Assembly: GCA_964034945.1 (NCBI GenBank)
Contig: OZ035961.1
Coordinates: 89,716,991-89,780,990 of the forward strand
Direction of reading: 5' to 3'
Origin: Chrysopilus asiliformis
Taxonomy: Eukaryota > Arthropoda > Insecta > Diptera > Rhagionidae
Length of the DNA: 64,000 bases
Below, piece by piece: positions 49,001 to 55,261 of this stretch. The stretch's first letter is position 1. Each line of letters starts with the position of its first letter. The notes beneath the pieces were generated by a model. That model was not told the origin of the DNA and did no database searches. It saw nothing but the letters and a program-made list of their open reading frames with translations. A program made the position numbers and the translations under genes.

Positions 49001-50703
49001 TTAAGATACGGGGCACGGTGGCAGTTTTCATAGTTCTTAATTAACACTAGATTCCCCAAGCAAGTCATTTTGACTGCTTTTTAATTTCAATCAGAAAAAC
49101 AATTATGTATATAATGACACAATTTGTTAGAATTTTGTGACTTTTTGTACAACATATAAATGCGTTTATTAATAATTGTAGTTACCTCCCCACTCCTTCA
49201 TTTCCGGTATATATAGGTATATGTGTTATACCTATATTGCCAAAAGCAGTCATTTTGACTGTTTGACTTCCTCGGGCAATCTAGTGTTAACAACGCACGC
49301 ATTTTTTGCGTTTTTTGTGATTTTTTGAACATTTTTTCTAAGAGAAACTGCATGTCACATACATATTTGGGACAGATATCTAAGGCACTTAAATGTGACT
49401 TGAGTTTTTAGCAGGATTAGTGTCACATTACGTTTTTAATAAAATGTGACCCATATGTTTGACGTGAGTTTCAGGGAAAACTACAACGTCACATATACGT
49501 GACATTGAGTGGTGAACGTGTTACAGTAAAAAAAATCCTAGGTTTCTAAATCTGGTCGATAATAGAAAACAACTAGAATTTTTCAATCCCAAAAATTCAA
49601 ATGTTAACCGAACCGAATCACTAAAAAAATTCTAATTTTTGGTATGGCTACAGTATTTGAAAACATTCTTTTTTTGAATTAGGTGTAGTCTTGGCTCGCT
49701 TCAAACATCTTTTTTTTTATAGTGGTTCGGTTTATGGTTCGGTTTTATGGTTCGGTTTATGGTTTGGTTTTGGTTCACTCAAATTTCTATGATTCAGTGG
49801 CTTTTGGTTCGGTTCAGAAAAAAACAGTTTGCATCTCTTTATTTTACACGAAGAAAATAATTTTTTACAATCTAGAAAATGAAACGACTTTAGTCCAACT
49901 AAATTTTTTTTCACTTTTAGAATGTTGATATCAAATCTAGAAAATGAAATTAGAAAATATTTCTAAGATTAGGAAAAGCATTTCTTTTATCTGGAATTTA
50001 ATTTTTTGAATTTAGTTTCTTAAATTGAGCATTCATTTTTTGCTTATTTAGAATTAAAATATAGGAAAATAGTTCTTAATTCAAGAACTTTAGTCTTTGA
50101 TATAAGAAGAGCTCTTATTAATTTTAGAAATATTTTCTATATCTCTTAAAATGTCACTTTCTACCAATTTTCATTCCAATTTTCTTATATTGAGAAAAAT
50201 ATTACTGGGACTAGAATCGTTCCTTATATTTTTGATTTTACAAATAGTTCTCTCCGTTTAGGTACCCGGGTACCTGGGTCAAAGAAAAACTATGGTTAAT
50301 GGTAGCCAAAATATCTTTTTAAAAGTCTAAATGAAGGTATCTATTGTATGAGATCACATTTGTAAAGTCGATTTGATTTTTCATATCAATATTTTTCTAC
50401 TTTTCTAAATAAAAAATTAATTTCTTCTTACCTTAAATCCTTAATAGCTGATATTTGTTTGTCAGTCGGACGTAACGTTGATGAATCTGTAGTTGATGCC
50501 GGTGGACCGCTCATATGACGGAAATCAGCCGCACTTAAATTGAATTGCCGTAATAAACTTTCATGGTCGGGGTTGTTTAAATCAATTACACGCGTCGTAA
50601 TTGCACTTTCCATTTCCGAATCGCTAACAAAACGCTGATTTGGTGCACAAAACGCCACATTCACGATCACCAAAATTATTATTTTAACAAGAAAGATCTT
50701 CAT
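22064..50703 (-). CDS. Secreted TGF-beta-propeptide-like protein without growth-factor domain
   Basis: Coding exons (minus strand): 50703-50432, 25653-25441, 25370-25240, 25165-24911, 22547-22475, 22400-22064. Donors (for example GTAAGA, GTGAGT, GTAAGT) and acceptors fit, and all phases agree, giving 426 aa. Residues 1-20 are a signal peptide. Residues about 92-290 resemble the TGF-beta propeptide (latency) fold: [16 protein letters not shown], then [12 protein letters not shown] and G-W-L-T-I-E-V. N-glycosylation sequons are N-L-S, N-E-S, N-V-T and N-R-S. A basic R-R-G-R-R sits near residue 204. The last exon is histidine- and asparagine-rich and ends at an in-frame TAG; no cystine knot follows. 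The start is the Met of the signal peptide; an upstream in-frame Met lies in non-signal sequence. The assignment to the propeptide fold is by eye, and no ortholog name is recognised. Confidence 0.8.
22995..23299. mobile_element. hAT-type MITE with 8-bp duplication TTTTAAAC
   Basis: The element body is 23003-23291 (289 bp) with inverted ends CCGTGGTTCCCAAACT and AGTTTGGGAACCACGG. It is flanked exactly by TTTTAAAC (22995-23002 and 23292-23299). GGTTCCCAAAC termini are frequent in hAT MITEs. It lies in the intron between exons 4 and 5 of the propeptide-like gene and contains a small GGCGGCGCGCCGCC palindrome. Confidence 0.9.
23888..24150. mobile_element. MITE with GAGAAAAAAATAGCAAAT ends
   Basis: CTGAGAAAAAAATAGCAAAT on the left is inverted on the right as ATTTGCCTATTTTTTTTCTC. 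The interior is built from alternating TACTAAAAT and ATAGTTAATT motifs. The flanks carry a longer direct repeat ('atgtatatatcgttgaatgctgctta' and 'atgtatatcgtgaaatgctgctta'). It lies in the exon 4-5 intron. Confidence 0.65.
24151..24910 (-). other. Intronic sequence of the propeptide-like gene
   Basis: Between the MITE and the exon 4 donor (GTAAGTGTG at 24910). AT-rich, no recognised element or RNA. Confidence 0.5.
25654..26134 (-). other. Start of the long first intron
   Basis: Acceptor TTTCATTACAG of exon 2 is at 25654 and upward. Beyond it no gene or clear repeat border is recognised up to the LINE-like tail. Confidence 0.5.
26135..26612 (+). repeat. RTE-like LINE/SINE tail with internal tandem units and GACA tract
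   Basis: Begins CTAGCTTTCATACCCGTTGT, then holds three successive versions of a unit of about 150 bp built on 'atgccaaatttcaggccaatcggttcagtagtttccccgcg'. It ends in (ACAG)n at 26578-26602. The last 118 bp are identical or nearly so to 38308-38432. A CCAAATTTCANNNCAATCGG core with a short terminal microsatellite is typical of arthropod RTE-type 3' tails; the protein part is absent. The ORF running through it is not a host gene. Confidence 0.65.
26613..27235. other. Intronic stretch without recognised genes
   Basis: Moderately AT-rich and interrupted at 27236 by the gypsy-type element. The sequence continues on the far side at 32292, since ATGGC is duplicated at both junctions. No coding or RNA gene is seen. 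Confidence 0.5.
27236..27460 (-). repeat. 3' LTR of the gypsy-type element
   Basis: 225 bp, beginning TGTTAGTTCTTGAATTA and ending TAAACGTTACA on the plus strand, identical by inspection to 32067-32291. It contains TATA-like and AATAAA-like motifs on the coding strand. Confidence 0.95.
27486..30521 (-). CDS. pol: Pol polyprotein: protease, reverse transcriptase, RNase H, integrase
   Basis: 1011 aa counted from the first Met; the frame is open further up and overlaps the gag end. Domains in order: aspartic protease with D-T-G-A at 28-31; reverse transcriptase about 185-380 with Y-I-D-D at 326-329; RNase H with D478, E519 and D544; integrase zinc finger H675, H679, C709, C712; integrase core D741, D800 and E836 (35 residues between the last two). 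Domain order RT-RH-IN is that of Ty3/gypsy. Translation probably needs a -1 shift at A-AAA-AAT just before the gag stop rather than the internal Met. No env-like ORF follows. All catalytic residues are present. Confidence 0.95.
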   Translation of the reverse strand: MEAVIEEATVSRRLFIIDSNTKSKFLVDTGADISVIPHRWYPDSKPDNYSFLTAANGTEITTYGQKLLNLNLSLRRNFIYPFHIANVSQPIIGADFLSKFGLVVDIKNKKLLDSITSLYINGIYLKTDVVIPKILTIDNEYANLLKQFPSLTSPPNYYVPVQHNIQHFIHTKGQLPFSKPRRLNPEKHKIAKKEFEYMLEMGICTQSCSSVSSPLHMVPKRDCTDWRPCGDYRRLNDVTIPDRYPIPHIQNFSMNLHGCTIFSTVDLVRAYHQIPVAPVDIHKTAITTPFGMFEFLRMPFGVRNGAQTFQRFIDEVVRGLNFVFVYIDDILVASKTKSEHIEHLKILFERLTKYGINIKASKSIFGATSLKFLGHLITKDGISPTEDRIKAINDFPVPSSIKQIQRFIGMINFYHRFIPNIAQKLAPLYEILKKPKENTKFQWTTECQNSFEITKSALSNFTLLTFPSSNVEFNIMTDASNMAVGAVLQQKFNNVWQPLSFFSRKLSTAEIKYSTFDRELLAIYLAIKHFRYFIEGREFHILTDHKPIINAIKSKSEKTPRQARHLDFIAQFTSDIRFVKGSDNIVADSLSRSNIDELNRKDLPVLDVESVVKEQQICQELKEILQGNKKENSKFKLESFLIPFSKDKLWCEISTSIYRPFIPEIFRKIVFKSVHNLSHPGVRSTRKLITSKYFWPNMNKNINDWAKTCMDCQKAKISRHTKSPIGKFPVPQVRFEHIHMDIVGPLPPSKGYTYILTIIDRYTRWPEAFPIRDITANTIAKVFVNGWISRFGIPLRITTDQGRQFESNLFQNLTKFLGSHKIHTTVHHPQANGMVERFHRRLKEAIKAKDTLNWSEELSMILLGCRVAAKEDIGFSSAELVYGQNLRIPGEFFQNSNQNSISPDILIEKLRNQIQFFQPVESKRNSNLKSYINSDLMNCSHVFVRVVVGKKTLQPPYEGPYKVIERSDKHFTLDLNGKHTIISIDHLKPAFLQNFDIFNKTNNTKKITFNL
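30533..31369 (-). CDS. gag: Gag protein with CsRn1-type CHCC finger
   Basis: 278 aa. An N-terminal capsid-like part (residues 1-180) is rich in helices. A coiled-coil-like stretch with leucines lies around 205-225, followed by an arginine/serine-rich segment. The C-terminal motif C-W-Y-H-Y-K-F-G-x5-C-x3-C is the unusual C-x2-H-x9-C-x3-C finger of CsRn1-clade gag, instead of the retroviral C-x2-C-x4-H-x4-C. It binds the element's RNA and assembles the particle. The stop TAG is preceded by TCA-AAA-AAT, giving a slippery heptamer A-AAA-AAT for -1 frameshifting into pol. Confidence 0.9.
   Translation of the reverse strand: MKMEPGDNLNTTPSDNNHRTFLNAVSVKLPMFWTACPIPWFISVESQFHTKGISQEETKYEYILAALSQDVILSILDFIQNPPTSNKYTELKKILISRYTESEERKLEKLLSSSEMGDQKPSHFYRMLNSLSGSSVTQDLLLKLWMRKLPKSLNIALVSSSKTVLQEILDLADKIWEASNPNHLNLINNFDSKSENFVMKEEINSLKCEISELKSFLQNLNLNRSRSSSRNSSRTRRDRSNDTDRSKNYKYCWYHYKFGLDANKCIQPCAFKSSDSKN
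30542..30560 (-). promoter_or_regulatory. Predicted -1 frameshift site between gag and pol
   Basis: The minus strand reads TCA AAA AAT TAG at the gag end. The heptamer A-AAA-AAT fits the X-XXY-YYZ slip rule, and the -1 frame is open into pol (F-K-K-L-E-K-S-S before the pol Met). Position is approximate to a few bases. A downstream stimulatory structure was not identified. Confidence 0.6.
32052..32064 (-). other. Primer binding site complementary to tRNA-Trp
   Basis: Two bases after the 5' LTR, the minus strand is TGGTGACCCCGAC. The plus strand GTCGGGGTCACCA equals the conserved 3' end of animal tRNA-Trp plus CCA (13 matching bases, from memory of the tRNA). Confidence 0.75.
32067..32291 (-). 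repeat. 5' LTR of the gypsy-type element
   Basis: 225 bp, identical to the LTR at 27236-27460 as read base by base. TG/CA borders (TGTTAG and GTTACA on the plus strand). Followed by the duplicated target ATGGC. Confidence 0.95.
32297..32714. other. Intronic stretch between the LTR element and the GGTTTTGGTT repeat
   Basis: No recognised gene. Slightly more GC than surrounding DNA around 32470-32600, with GCGCGTCTCGTT-type sequence; no repeat copy found elsewhere in the window. Confidence 0.4.
32715..33115 (+). repeat. GGTTTTGGTTCGG repeat with three 80-bp tandem units
   Basis: The flank is simple GGTTTTGGTTCGG sequence. The unit starting at AGAGTGATTCGGTTTATAGT occurs at 32864, 32944 and 33023, spaced 80 and 79 bp and almost identical. 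Related sequence without tandem units lies at 48590-48960 and 49710-49820, next to an 'agagatg' or 'gcatctct' flank. The low mutation load between units points to recent tandem duplication. Confidence 0.8.
33116..35130. other. Unique-looking intronic island, possible regulatory DNA
   Basis: Stretch 33420-34860 is less AT-rich and more complex than neighbours and rich in TGCATT/AATGCA-type words. It has no copy elsewhere in the window. Several ORFs overlap on both strands (33947-34844) without known domains or splice support. One (34844-34617, minus) has a hydrophobic start. I treat the region as non-coding intron sequence, possibly an enhancer or non-coding RNA. Confidence 0.35.
35131..35600 (-). 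repeat. GTCY-type repeat, family 2
   Basis: Contains 'acaccaaggtgtttgagatgataaaag', a short TGTCTGTCCGTCCGTCCGCG array, 'gaaaggattgagctagagacttgaaat', and two versions of 'tctcgaaaa(c/t)ggtg..tcgta' with 'gtttagaata'. The body unit appears duplicated (35335-35430 and 35490-35580). Confidence 0.7.
35925..36496 (+). repeat. Long GTCY array, (GACAGACAGACC)n
   Basis: About 570 bp of GACA, GACC and occasional GACT or TACA tetramers, arranged mostly in 8- and 12-bp higher-order units such as CCGACAGACAGA. It is bordered by TTGCTAACTCAACACGCTCT on the left and GCACGGACATCCTCATAATT on the right. The right border repeats at 4164-4290. The proline/threonine/aspartate/arginine repeats read in all frames are artefacts. 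Confidence 0.95.
36497..36620 (+). repeat. Flank of the GTCY element, second copy
   Basis: Shares CGGACATCCTCATAATTTTG, GAAACGGATTTCGTA and CATGAATACAATACTTTCC with 4164-4290, so the microsatellite is part of a dispersed element. Confidence 0.7.
36621..38165. other. Unique-looking intronic stretch
   Basis: No supported gene. 36982-37314 is open on the plus strand but has no domain and a serine run from a GTCATCGTC repeat. A minus-strand ORF (37836-37615) has a short stretch [10 protein letters not shown] that faintly recalls the start of GIY-YIG domains of Penelope-like elements. CTAG words are frequent around 37170-37440. Confidence 0.35.
38306..38460 (+). repeat. RTE-like tail, second copy
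   Basis: Stretch 38308-38432, from CGCTACTTTTCCGTATGCCT to the (ACAG)n tract, repeats 26484-26602 with at most a few differences. It then ends at 'taactcaatttgatatattagtatgat'. Only the last unit of the tail is present, as expected for 5' truncation. Confidence 0.75.
38534..38640 (+). mobile_element. Fragment of the TAGGGTGACCA hAT-type MITE family
   Basis: TAGGGTGACCATACGTCCCG followed by 'cagtcccgaa..gttccggaaactaaact.ttgtcccggaattata' matches the left half of the element at 12218. The right end is missing. Confidence 0.7.
38641..39370. other. Intronic stretch without recognised genes
   Basis: No domain-bearing ORF, RNA or bounded repeat seen. Confidence 0.4.
39376..39502. mobile_element. 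Foldback MITE, copy 2
   Basis: Same element as 1996-2122, with arms of about 58 nt around the loop GGTATAAAACAC. TATA lies on each side (39371-39374 and 39503-39506). Positions that differ from copy 1 are changed on both arms together, for example GGTTCGGATCG here against GGTTCGAATCG in copy 1. Confidence 0.9.
39781..39932. mobile_element. Foldback MITE with ATTACG hexamers, copy 2
   Basis: CTAAAGCCCAATTTAGACTA and the inverse of TAGCCTAATTGGGGCTTA form the ends. CGATTACGATTACGATTGAG lies inside the left end and CAATCATAATCGCAATCG inside the right. The centre has a further inverted pair, CAAAGCTTTCATA and TTGAAAGCTTTGATA. Related to 14803-14983. Confidence 0.7.
39933..43490. other. Unique-looking intronic islands, possible regulatory DNA
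   Basis: 40380-41650 is more GC-balanced and complex than its surroundings, without repeat copies elsewhere in the window and without a recognisable protein on either strand. A (GTT)n tract lies at 41747-41772. A fragment of the TAGGGTGACCA family is at about 42046-42110 ('gtcccagatttaggcgtgtcg..cccggattattcaattta'). The rest is AT-rich. Such islands in a long first intron are candidates for enhancers. Confidence 0.35.
43500..44000 (+). repeat. tRNA-like-containing dispersed repeat, plus copy
   Basis: The central part TAGCCGAATGGCTTACAAAT with GGTTCGAGTCCCAG about 25 bp further on resembles RNA polymerase III A and B boxes (A about 43614-43626, B about 43645-43656). The flanks AAAGTCTTTCCAATTGACTT, 'gtagagacatgcaa', 'gtgaaatttatttgttttttt' and GGTGATGGATTCCCTTGCGA recur in order in the inverted copy at 46440-46880. 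It is probably a tRNA-derived SINE or a MITE that captured a tRNA-like piece. The B box is intact here. Confidence 0.65.
44140..44590 (+). repeat. LINE/SINE-tail-like repeat fragment
   Basis: Opens with 'aaatcgttggttctgattgactgattcatcaacgc' and ends near GATGGGCACGCACGCTAGTA. The GGGGGTTTTTGGGGTCACTA and CCTGTAAGGATAACGAAAAT segments recur at 53520-53650. No protein domain. The resemblance to arthropod RTE tails is from memory. Confidence 0.5.
44591..45907. other. Unique-looking intronic island
   Basis: 44640-45660 is non-repetitive within the window, with TGCTGC-rich and polypyrimidine stretches and no recognised domain in any frame. It could be regulatory; this is inference only. Confidence 0.3.
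45908..46416 (-). repeat. mini-me-like repeat, copy E
   Basis: Near full-length: TATACCCGTATGGTGAAACC, a GTCCGTCTGTCCGTCCGTCT array at 46040-46076, the conserved core and ATTGCCAGATTGGCAATTAT with AGCTTTTGTTATG. The two ORFs on it match those of copies B and D only because the DNA is repeated. Confidence 0.8.
46436..46455. repeat. (CT)n microsatellite
   Basis: About nine CT units between mini-me copy E and the inverted tRNA-like repeat. Confidence 0.85.
46440..46880 (-). repeat. tRNA-like-containing dispersed repeat, minus copy
   Basis: The reverse complement matches 43500-44000 in order, including CGGCGAATGGCTTACAAATC, AGCTTCGAGCCTAGG (B box degenerate), 'gtagagacctgcaa' and the GGTGATGGA segment. 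Its 3' part contains the perfect 35-bp hairpin at 46467-46544. Confidence 0.65.
46467..46544. repeat. Perfect 35-bp hairpin with 8-nt loop
   Basis: GAGTCGATTACGCACC..GAGGGAG (46467-46501) is matched without error by its reverse complement at 46510-46544 around the loop TCCATCAC. The corresponding part of the sister repeat (about 43895-43945) is only weakly palindromic. Confidence 0.95.
46881..47454. other. Non-coding stretch
   Basis: No gene recognised. A short local duplication, CTGGAATAGAATCCAG followed by CTGGATTCTATTCCAG, forms palindromes at 47257-47305. Confidence 0.4.
47457..47693. mobile_element. pogo/Tc1-like MITE with GCGCGGTT repeats
   Basis: CAGTAATCCCTCCAAATGCG at the left and the inverse CAATAATCCCTCCAACTGCG at the right, with TA duplications (47455-47456, 47694-47695). 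The inside holds several AACTGCGCGGTTTC units in both orientations. Such CAG..TA-flanked elements are mobilised by pogo/Tc1-type transposases. Confidence 0.85.
47750..48050 (+). repeat. RTE-like tail relative
   Basis: CTAGGTTGTATACCCGACAT followed by TGCCGGGATAATG parallels the opening of 26135-26165, and 'tgcaaaatttcacggcaattggtttagtggttcgggag' parallels its unit core. Diverged. Confidence 0.5.
48060..48290 (+). repeat. Dispersed repeat, plus copy of 54556-54760
   Basis: AATGGTCCTTTTTGTACCAT, 'aaggtccataattccaaatgttcccacaa' and 'cacggtacaaaaattccaacattggtcaattgggtt' are found inverted and nearly unchanged at 54560-54760. Confidence 0.75.
48590..48960 (+). repeat. GGTTCTGGTTTTGG low-complexity repeat
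   Basis: Imperfect units of about 60-70 bp built on 'aaaatttggttctggttttggttt'. Related to 32715-33115 and 49710-49820 through the GAGATG flank and the GGTTTTGGTT words. Confidence 0.65.
49045..49286. mobile_element. TTAA-flanked MITE (piggyBac-type)
   Basis: CACTAGATTCCCCAAGCAAG and the inverse CACTAGATTGCCCGAGGAAG are flanked by TTAA (49041-49044 and 49287-49290). The subterminal AGTCATTTTGACT palindrome is present at both ends. TTAA duplication is the piggyBac signature; no transposase. Confidence 0.8.
49300..50431. other. Intronic stretch next to the first coding exon
   Basis: Contains repeated GTCACAT/ATGTGAC words at 49345-49505 in both orientations and a GGTTCGGTTTATGG repeat at 49710-49820. 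The rest is AT-rich. The exon 1 donor GTAAGAAG sits at 50431. Confidence 0.45.
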
Positions 50704-51240
50704 AGTTACAATTTTTTTAAAAAAAATATTTAAACGACTTAAAAAAAAAACCGTTTTCACGCGGTTAAAAATTTGAAAATTTCTACCGAATTTCACTGGG
50801 AATCTCTGAAAAGTTTCACGCGCTGTAGTAAATTTAAAATCTTTATGGTTTGTTCTAAAAAAAATTGTTTAAATAAAATAAATTTATTATTTATCGCACA
50901 AAAATTTTCACACAATTTTGAGCTAACAAAAGAACACCGAAATTTTTCAATAAAACAAAATGACTTTTTTTTTAATATAAAGGATATTTCCACTCTCAAA
51001 AATGTTCAACAAAAAATATAATTTGTTAAAATTTTTTTTAAAGTATTTATCGTCAAGATACTTTGATTTTATCGTTAGATTTTCAAAATAGAATTTTATC
51101 TAACAGATTTTCTTCTTCTTATGGTTGGTTGCTGGCTGTAAGAAAGCCAAGTATAAAATGATTTGCGCGGAGCACTTTTTAAGTCCTTAAATAACATTTC
51201 ATTCTATACAATGTAGATTTTTTTAAAAATTGTTTTTTTT
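50704..51240 (-). other. 5' flank and probable 5' UTR of the propeptide-like gene
   Basis: Upstream of the ATG at 50703 the sequence is AT-rich with no repeat copy seen. A transcription start may lie in the first few hundred bases, but no convincing core promoter can be pointed to. Confidence 0.35.
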
Positions 51241-53085
51241 TCGTTCATTTATCTTTTGTTGCTCCTGTTGCTTTTATGTGGTGTTTGTTGTTGTTGTTGG
51301 GTTTGTTGTTGGTAGTGCTTGTTGCTACTATTACTTATATTGTTTGATTTTATTTAATATAAAATCGTATACACAGTGATGAAATGCTATGTGCATGTAT
51401 TGTTTAAAACTAAGCAATGTTTCGTATCTTGTAGATACTCTAAAAGTATCTTCGTAAATATGCATCCATTTAGTCTTTGAATTCTGAGTTTGGTGTTTTT
51501 GTTGGCTTCAATATATTGTATTTTTTTTTTTGTTTCAGCTTAAAGAGAGCCTTTCGTTGGGTTAGTATCCAATCCATATCTGTATTTGCAAATTATTCAT
51601 ATGTATCTGTTCTAAATGATATATAGAAAAATTGTACTAAACATTTGCAATACATGTACGACACGTACGGCAAACGATGGTGTTTCTACTATGGTTCCAT
51701 CGGGAAAATCCATCTTAGTTTAGTCTGGATTGGATTGGACTGGATTGGAGGGATTGATGGTTGGCTGCTTCGTTAGATGGATAAATAGATAGATAGATAG
51801 ATAGATAGATAAATAGATAGATGGACATGACAGCATATGGATTTGAAGAGTAGTGGCATACAATTTTTTTCAGTATTTCAAATCACATCACATTATCTGA
51901 GAATTTGAGAGTTTTCATTTGAAAATAACTACATAAAACGATAAGAAACTAGAAAGAGTGAAAAGATTCTTGTCTTCGCTCATTCGCCAATAAGATCAGG
52001 AGCCAGAGACCATCAGATGTATCTGAGACACTGAAGTCGCAACATCAATGTTCAACACCGAGAAGAAACAGCGTTTGCCGGTTAAATGTTCAAAAAAAAA
52101 AAAAAAAAACAAGACAAATAAAAATTCATCTCCAGTTCAAAATAGTCAACAATTTTGTAAAAAAATCTATAGTGTAAAAAAATATGAATTGTTTTAAATA
52201 CAAATTGAAAAATATATAAATTTTCTTAAACAAAAAAAAAATGTTGTGCAGTTTTTCTTTGGTAAATAAATACGATGGGTACAAATTTTCTGTTTCCGGT
52301 TGAGTGGAAATTTGGTAAACATGTGATCTCTTAAATTTAGTGATTTGTTTGAGAATAGATAAAAAGTAGGTTTCATCCGGTCTTTGTGGGTTGCTAATGA
52401 TGATTTTTCCACGAGAAAAAGAAAAACACTTTTTTTTATACCAATTTGGTTTTGTTTATTTCCGAAAATCTTCACCAACGCAGAGTGTTTCCTTTCACAT
52501 TTCTGAATCACAAGTCAAATTAACGTGATTGATTCCTTTCCGAGGGCGGTTGAAAGGTGATTAGAATTAATTCCGCACGATTCGAAATGATTTTCCTCGT
52601 ATTTACGAACTTTTTAATAGACTAAAAGATGCATGTTTTTTATCTCGGTTTTGCGCGCACAGAATCAAATATTTGTTTAAATAAGTAAAAAATTTCAACT
52701 GTCTCGAATAAAATTTAACAATAAAAAGTTTTTTGCCAAAAAAAAATTGAGAAAAAAAAGTTTGAATTAGAATAGATTTGGATAGGAATATGACTATTTT
52801 TGACATCAAAGAAGCTGAAAATAGATTAAGATAATCCATATAATTTATCATTTGGGATCACATTCAATTTTATTTTGATATAGTTTTTTTTTGTTGTTTT
52901 TAAAATGTTTTTAGAAATCTAGATAGAGAAATCTTCAAACAAAAATTATATTTAGGTGACTAAACCACGCTAAAAAAAAATCGTGAAATTCAATGAAATT
53001 TGATATTAGATAAACACTTTGCGTTTTTAAAGATTTCGGAACGTGGGAGGTTTCAAAATTTAATTGATTTACATTCATGCCTATT
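51241..53085. other. Upstream non-coding stretch
   Basis: Includes GTTGTTGTT-rich sequence at 51265-51325, a (GATA)n tract at about 51786-51829 and poly-A runs. No gene or RNA recognised; ORFs here lack domains. Confidence 0.45.
51786..51829. repeat. (ATAG)n microsatellite
   Basis: About ten ATAG units with one AAAT interruption. Confidence 0.9.
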
Positions 53086-53756
53086 CTGGAATCCAGGCCC
53101 GGCCCAACCTAATATGCAGACCATGCAAGGCATGGGGCGCCGAGCTAAAGGGCGCAAGAAAAGTAAAATTTTAGAAACTTAAATAAATAAAATTGTTAAC
53201 TTTTTTATACTTTATGTGGAACTATTATAATTCGTTGAACTTGTAATTATTTTATTTGTATGAATTATTTTACATAAAACGTTTTGTGCCTTTAAATTTA
53301 TTTACTTATCTGCCATATGTACACTTTTTTATACACTTTCTATTAAGTTGGATTGTCGCGACCTACCTACCTGGCTGGCTACCTATGTGTCTATCTCTGG
53401 AATCTTTGGAACCTTATATCTCCGAAACTATGCAACCTAGGAAGATGAAATTTTGTCACCTTGCGTAGTTCCGGTGACAGTTCAATATTTTTACTGCTCC
53501 ATCCTTGTAAGGTTAATGGAAGGTCCTGTAAGGATAACGCAAATATCCTTTTCCCATTTTTTTCGGGAAAAAATGGCATTAGGGGGTTTTTGGGGTCGCT
53601 GAATCCGATTCTGACATTTAAAATTCTGTAAGGATAACGGAATATCCTGCAAAGATAAAGTGAGTTTCCTTTTGCTCAAATTTTCTGCGAAAGATCTTTT
53701 CTGGAGGTTTTTGGTAGGCTAATTCAAGACTAAAAAGTATAAAATAAAAAAAAAAA

Positions 53757-54480
53757 CACTTTAAAAAACAAGTTTTATAACCTTATACACTTTCAAAATG
53801 CACTAAAAAGTAAAAAACAAGTTTAAAGTTTCACAAAAAAATGTTTTTATAAATTGCGTGTTGTTGTGAAAATATAAAGTGTGTGACGTTGCATTTGCTC
53901 TTGAATCTGTAATAACGGTTTCATACTGTGCAACGCAATACACTTTATATTTTCACAACAACACGCAATTTATAAAAACATTTTTTGTGAAACTTTAAAC
54001 TTGTTTTTTACTTTTTAGTGCATTTTGAAAGTGTATAAGTTTTAATCTATTTTTTCCCTCGGGCTAATTGGTCAAATAAATCGTGAGAAGCTCAGGAAGC
54101 AAAGAAATCGCAGTCGAAAACCATTCGCATTTGCAATGGTAAATGCACAACAGTAATTCTCGAGCCGGAGATTTTCTAAATAATTCGCATAGCCGAATTA
54201 AATCAGATGGTGAATATGTGAGCTTCTTGTAAGTTCCTATGATCCATCCAATAAACAGTTTCTGTAGTGGAGAGCAGGAGGAGTTGACACAACTCTATCT
54301 GACGAAGGCTTCGTCACTCCCCTGAGCCCGAAACATGAACCTTCACGGTGATAACACGGTGCCACAGTTGCACTGGACCTGGTTCAGGTTTGGCAGAGGA
54401 AGCTTTCACGACTGATAAAAGGCAATAAACTCAAAACAAAACAAATGTCCATTCGTTATAAAACTTGTTTTTTAAAGTGT
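53757..54480. mobile_element. Foldback element inside the hAT remnant
   Basis: CACTTTAAAAAACAAGTTTT plus ATAAC at the left is repeated exactly inverted at 54455-54480. Immediately inside the left end begins a hairpin of about 100-bp arms (53782-54039). No coding sequence. Confidence 0.7.
53782..54039. repeat. Long hairpin: about 100-bp arms, 57-nt loop
   Basis: Left arm 53782-53882, from CTTATACACTTTCAAAATGC to AATATAAAGTGT, is matched by the reverse complement at 53940-54039 with only a few length differences in A/T runs. The loop contains a second inverted pair, GTTGCA and TGCAAC. Confidence 0.9.
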
Positions 54481-54555
54481 TTTTTTTTAATTCAAACAAA
54501 AAGGGCGCAAAAAAATAACTTGCATAGGGCGCATAGAACCATAGAGCCGGCGCTG

Positions 54556-54780
54556 CTGGAATCCCAACCCAATTGACCATTGTTGGAATTTTTGTACCGT
54601 GTCCAAATGTACCACGCAATTTTCCTTTATAAAGTTTAAGAATATTTGTGGGAACATTTGGAATTATAGACCTTATGGTACAAAAAGGACCATTTTCACA
54701 GGAAAAAATCTTGGATTTCCAGTCAAAATTTCATAAATCGTACCTTCGGTACTTGGTACAAGATGATTGGAAATTCAATT
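54556..54780 (-). repeat. Dispersed repeat, inverted copy of 48060-48290
   Basis: Reads 'aacccaattgaccattgttggaatttttgtaccgtg..ccttatggtacaaaaaggaccattttcac', the reverse complement of the 48 kb copy. The hAT-type remnant was inserted at its left edge. Confidence 0.75.
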
Positions 54781-55147
54781 GGTTTTCAATTGGGATTTTG
54801 GTCAATTGAGAAGTAGCGTTAAGTTTGTTCGATTTCCCCTCTATTTGTATTCTTGAATCCACTGCGTTTCACTTCGATTGCGTATGATTTAGTAACGTTT
54901 TGAGGGTAGAATTACTTTTTGTAAATTTCAGAATACCAGAATTTCAATTGAGTGGCGAATCGAATCGACTCGAGTTTGGTTTTACGTTTTAACTTCGGAT
55001 TCCAGAATAACCATGATTAAAAAAAATATAAGTAGGTTAAGTCCCTATCAAAAAAATTAGAAAAAATCCCTAAGGGACTATCCATAAAATACGTCATGCC
55101 TGTTTTCGGCCTTTCGGACCCCCATATGATATGAGAGTATATAACGA

Positions 55148-55240
55148 ATGTGGAAGAAAAGGAGGGGGGGGTCCTACAACGAATGTGGGGGGTTCTACAA
55201 CGAGGGACCCCCCCCCCCCCCTCCTTTCCTTCCACATTCG
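55148..55240. repeat. G/C-tract inverted repeat
   Basis: AATGTGGAAGAAAAGGAGGG with a G run is mirrored by a C run with CCTCCTTTCCTTCCACATT. The centre has two 'ctacaacga' words. It lies inside a family related to the 'gactatccataaaatacgtca' motif (55073, 63075). Confidence 0.7.
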
Positions 55241-55261
55241 TTGTAAATATGAGAATCATAT

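Larger units (their letters stand above)
53094..54555. mobile_element. hAT-type element remnant with nested insertions
   Basis: Ends CAGGCCCGGCCC and GAGCCGGCGCTG (inverse CAGCGCCGGCTC) are flanked by the 8-bp repeat CTGGAATC (53086-53093 and 54556-54563). Subterminal GGGCGC motifs lie near both ends. The 1462-bp body contains another repeat (about 53355-53720, shared with 44400-44470) and a foldback element (53757-54480). No transposase ORF. Confidence 0.7.
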
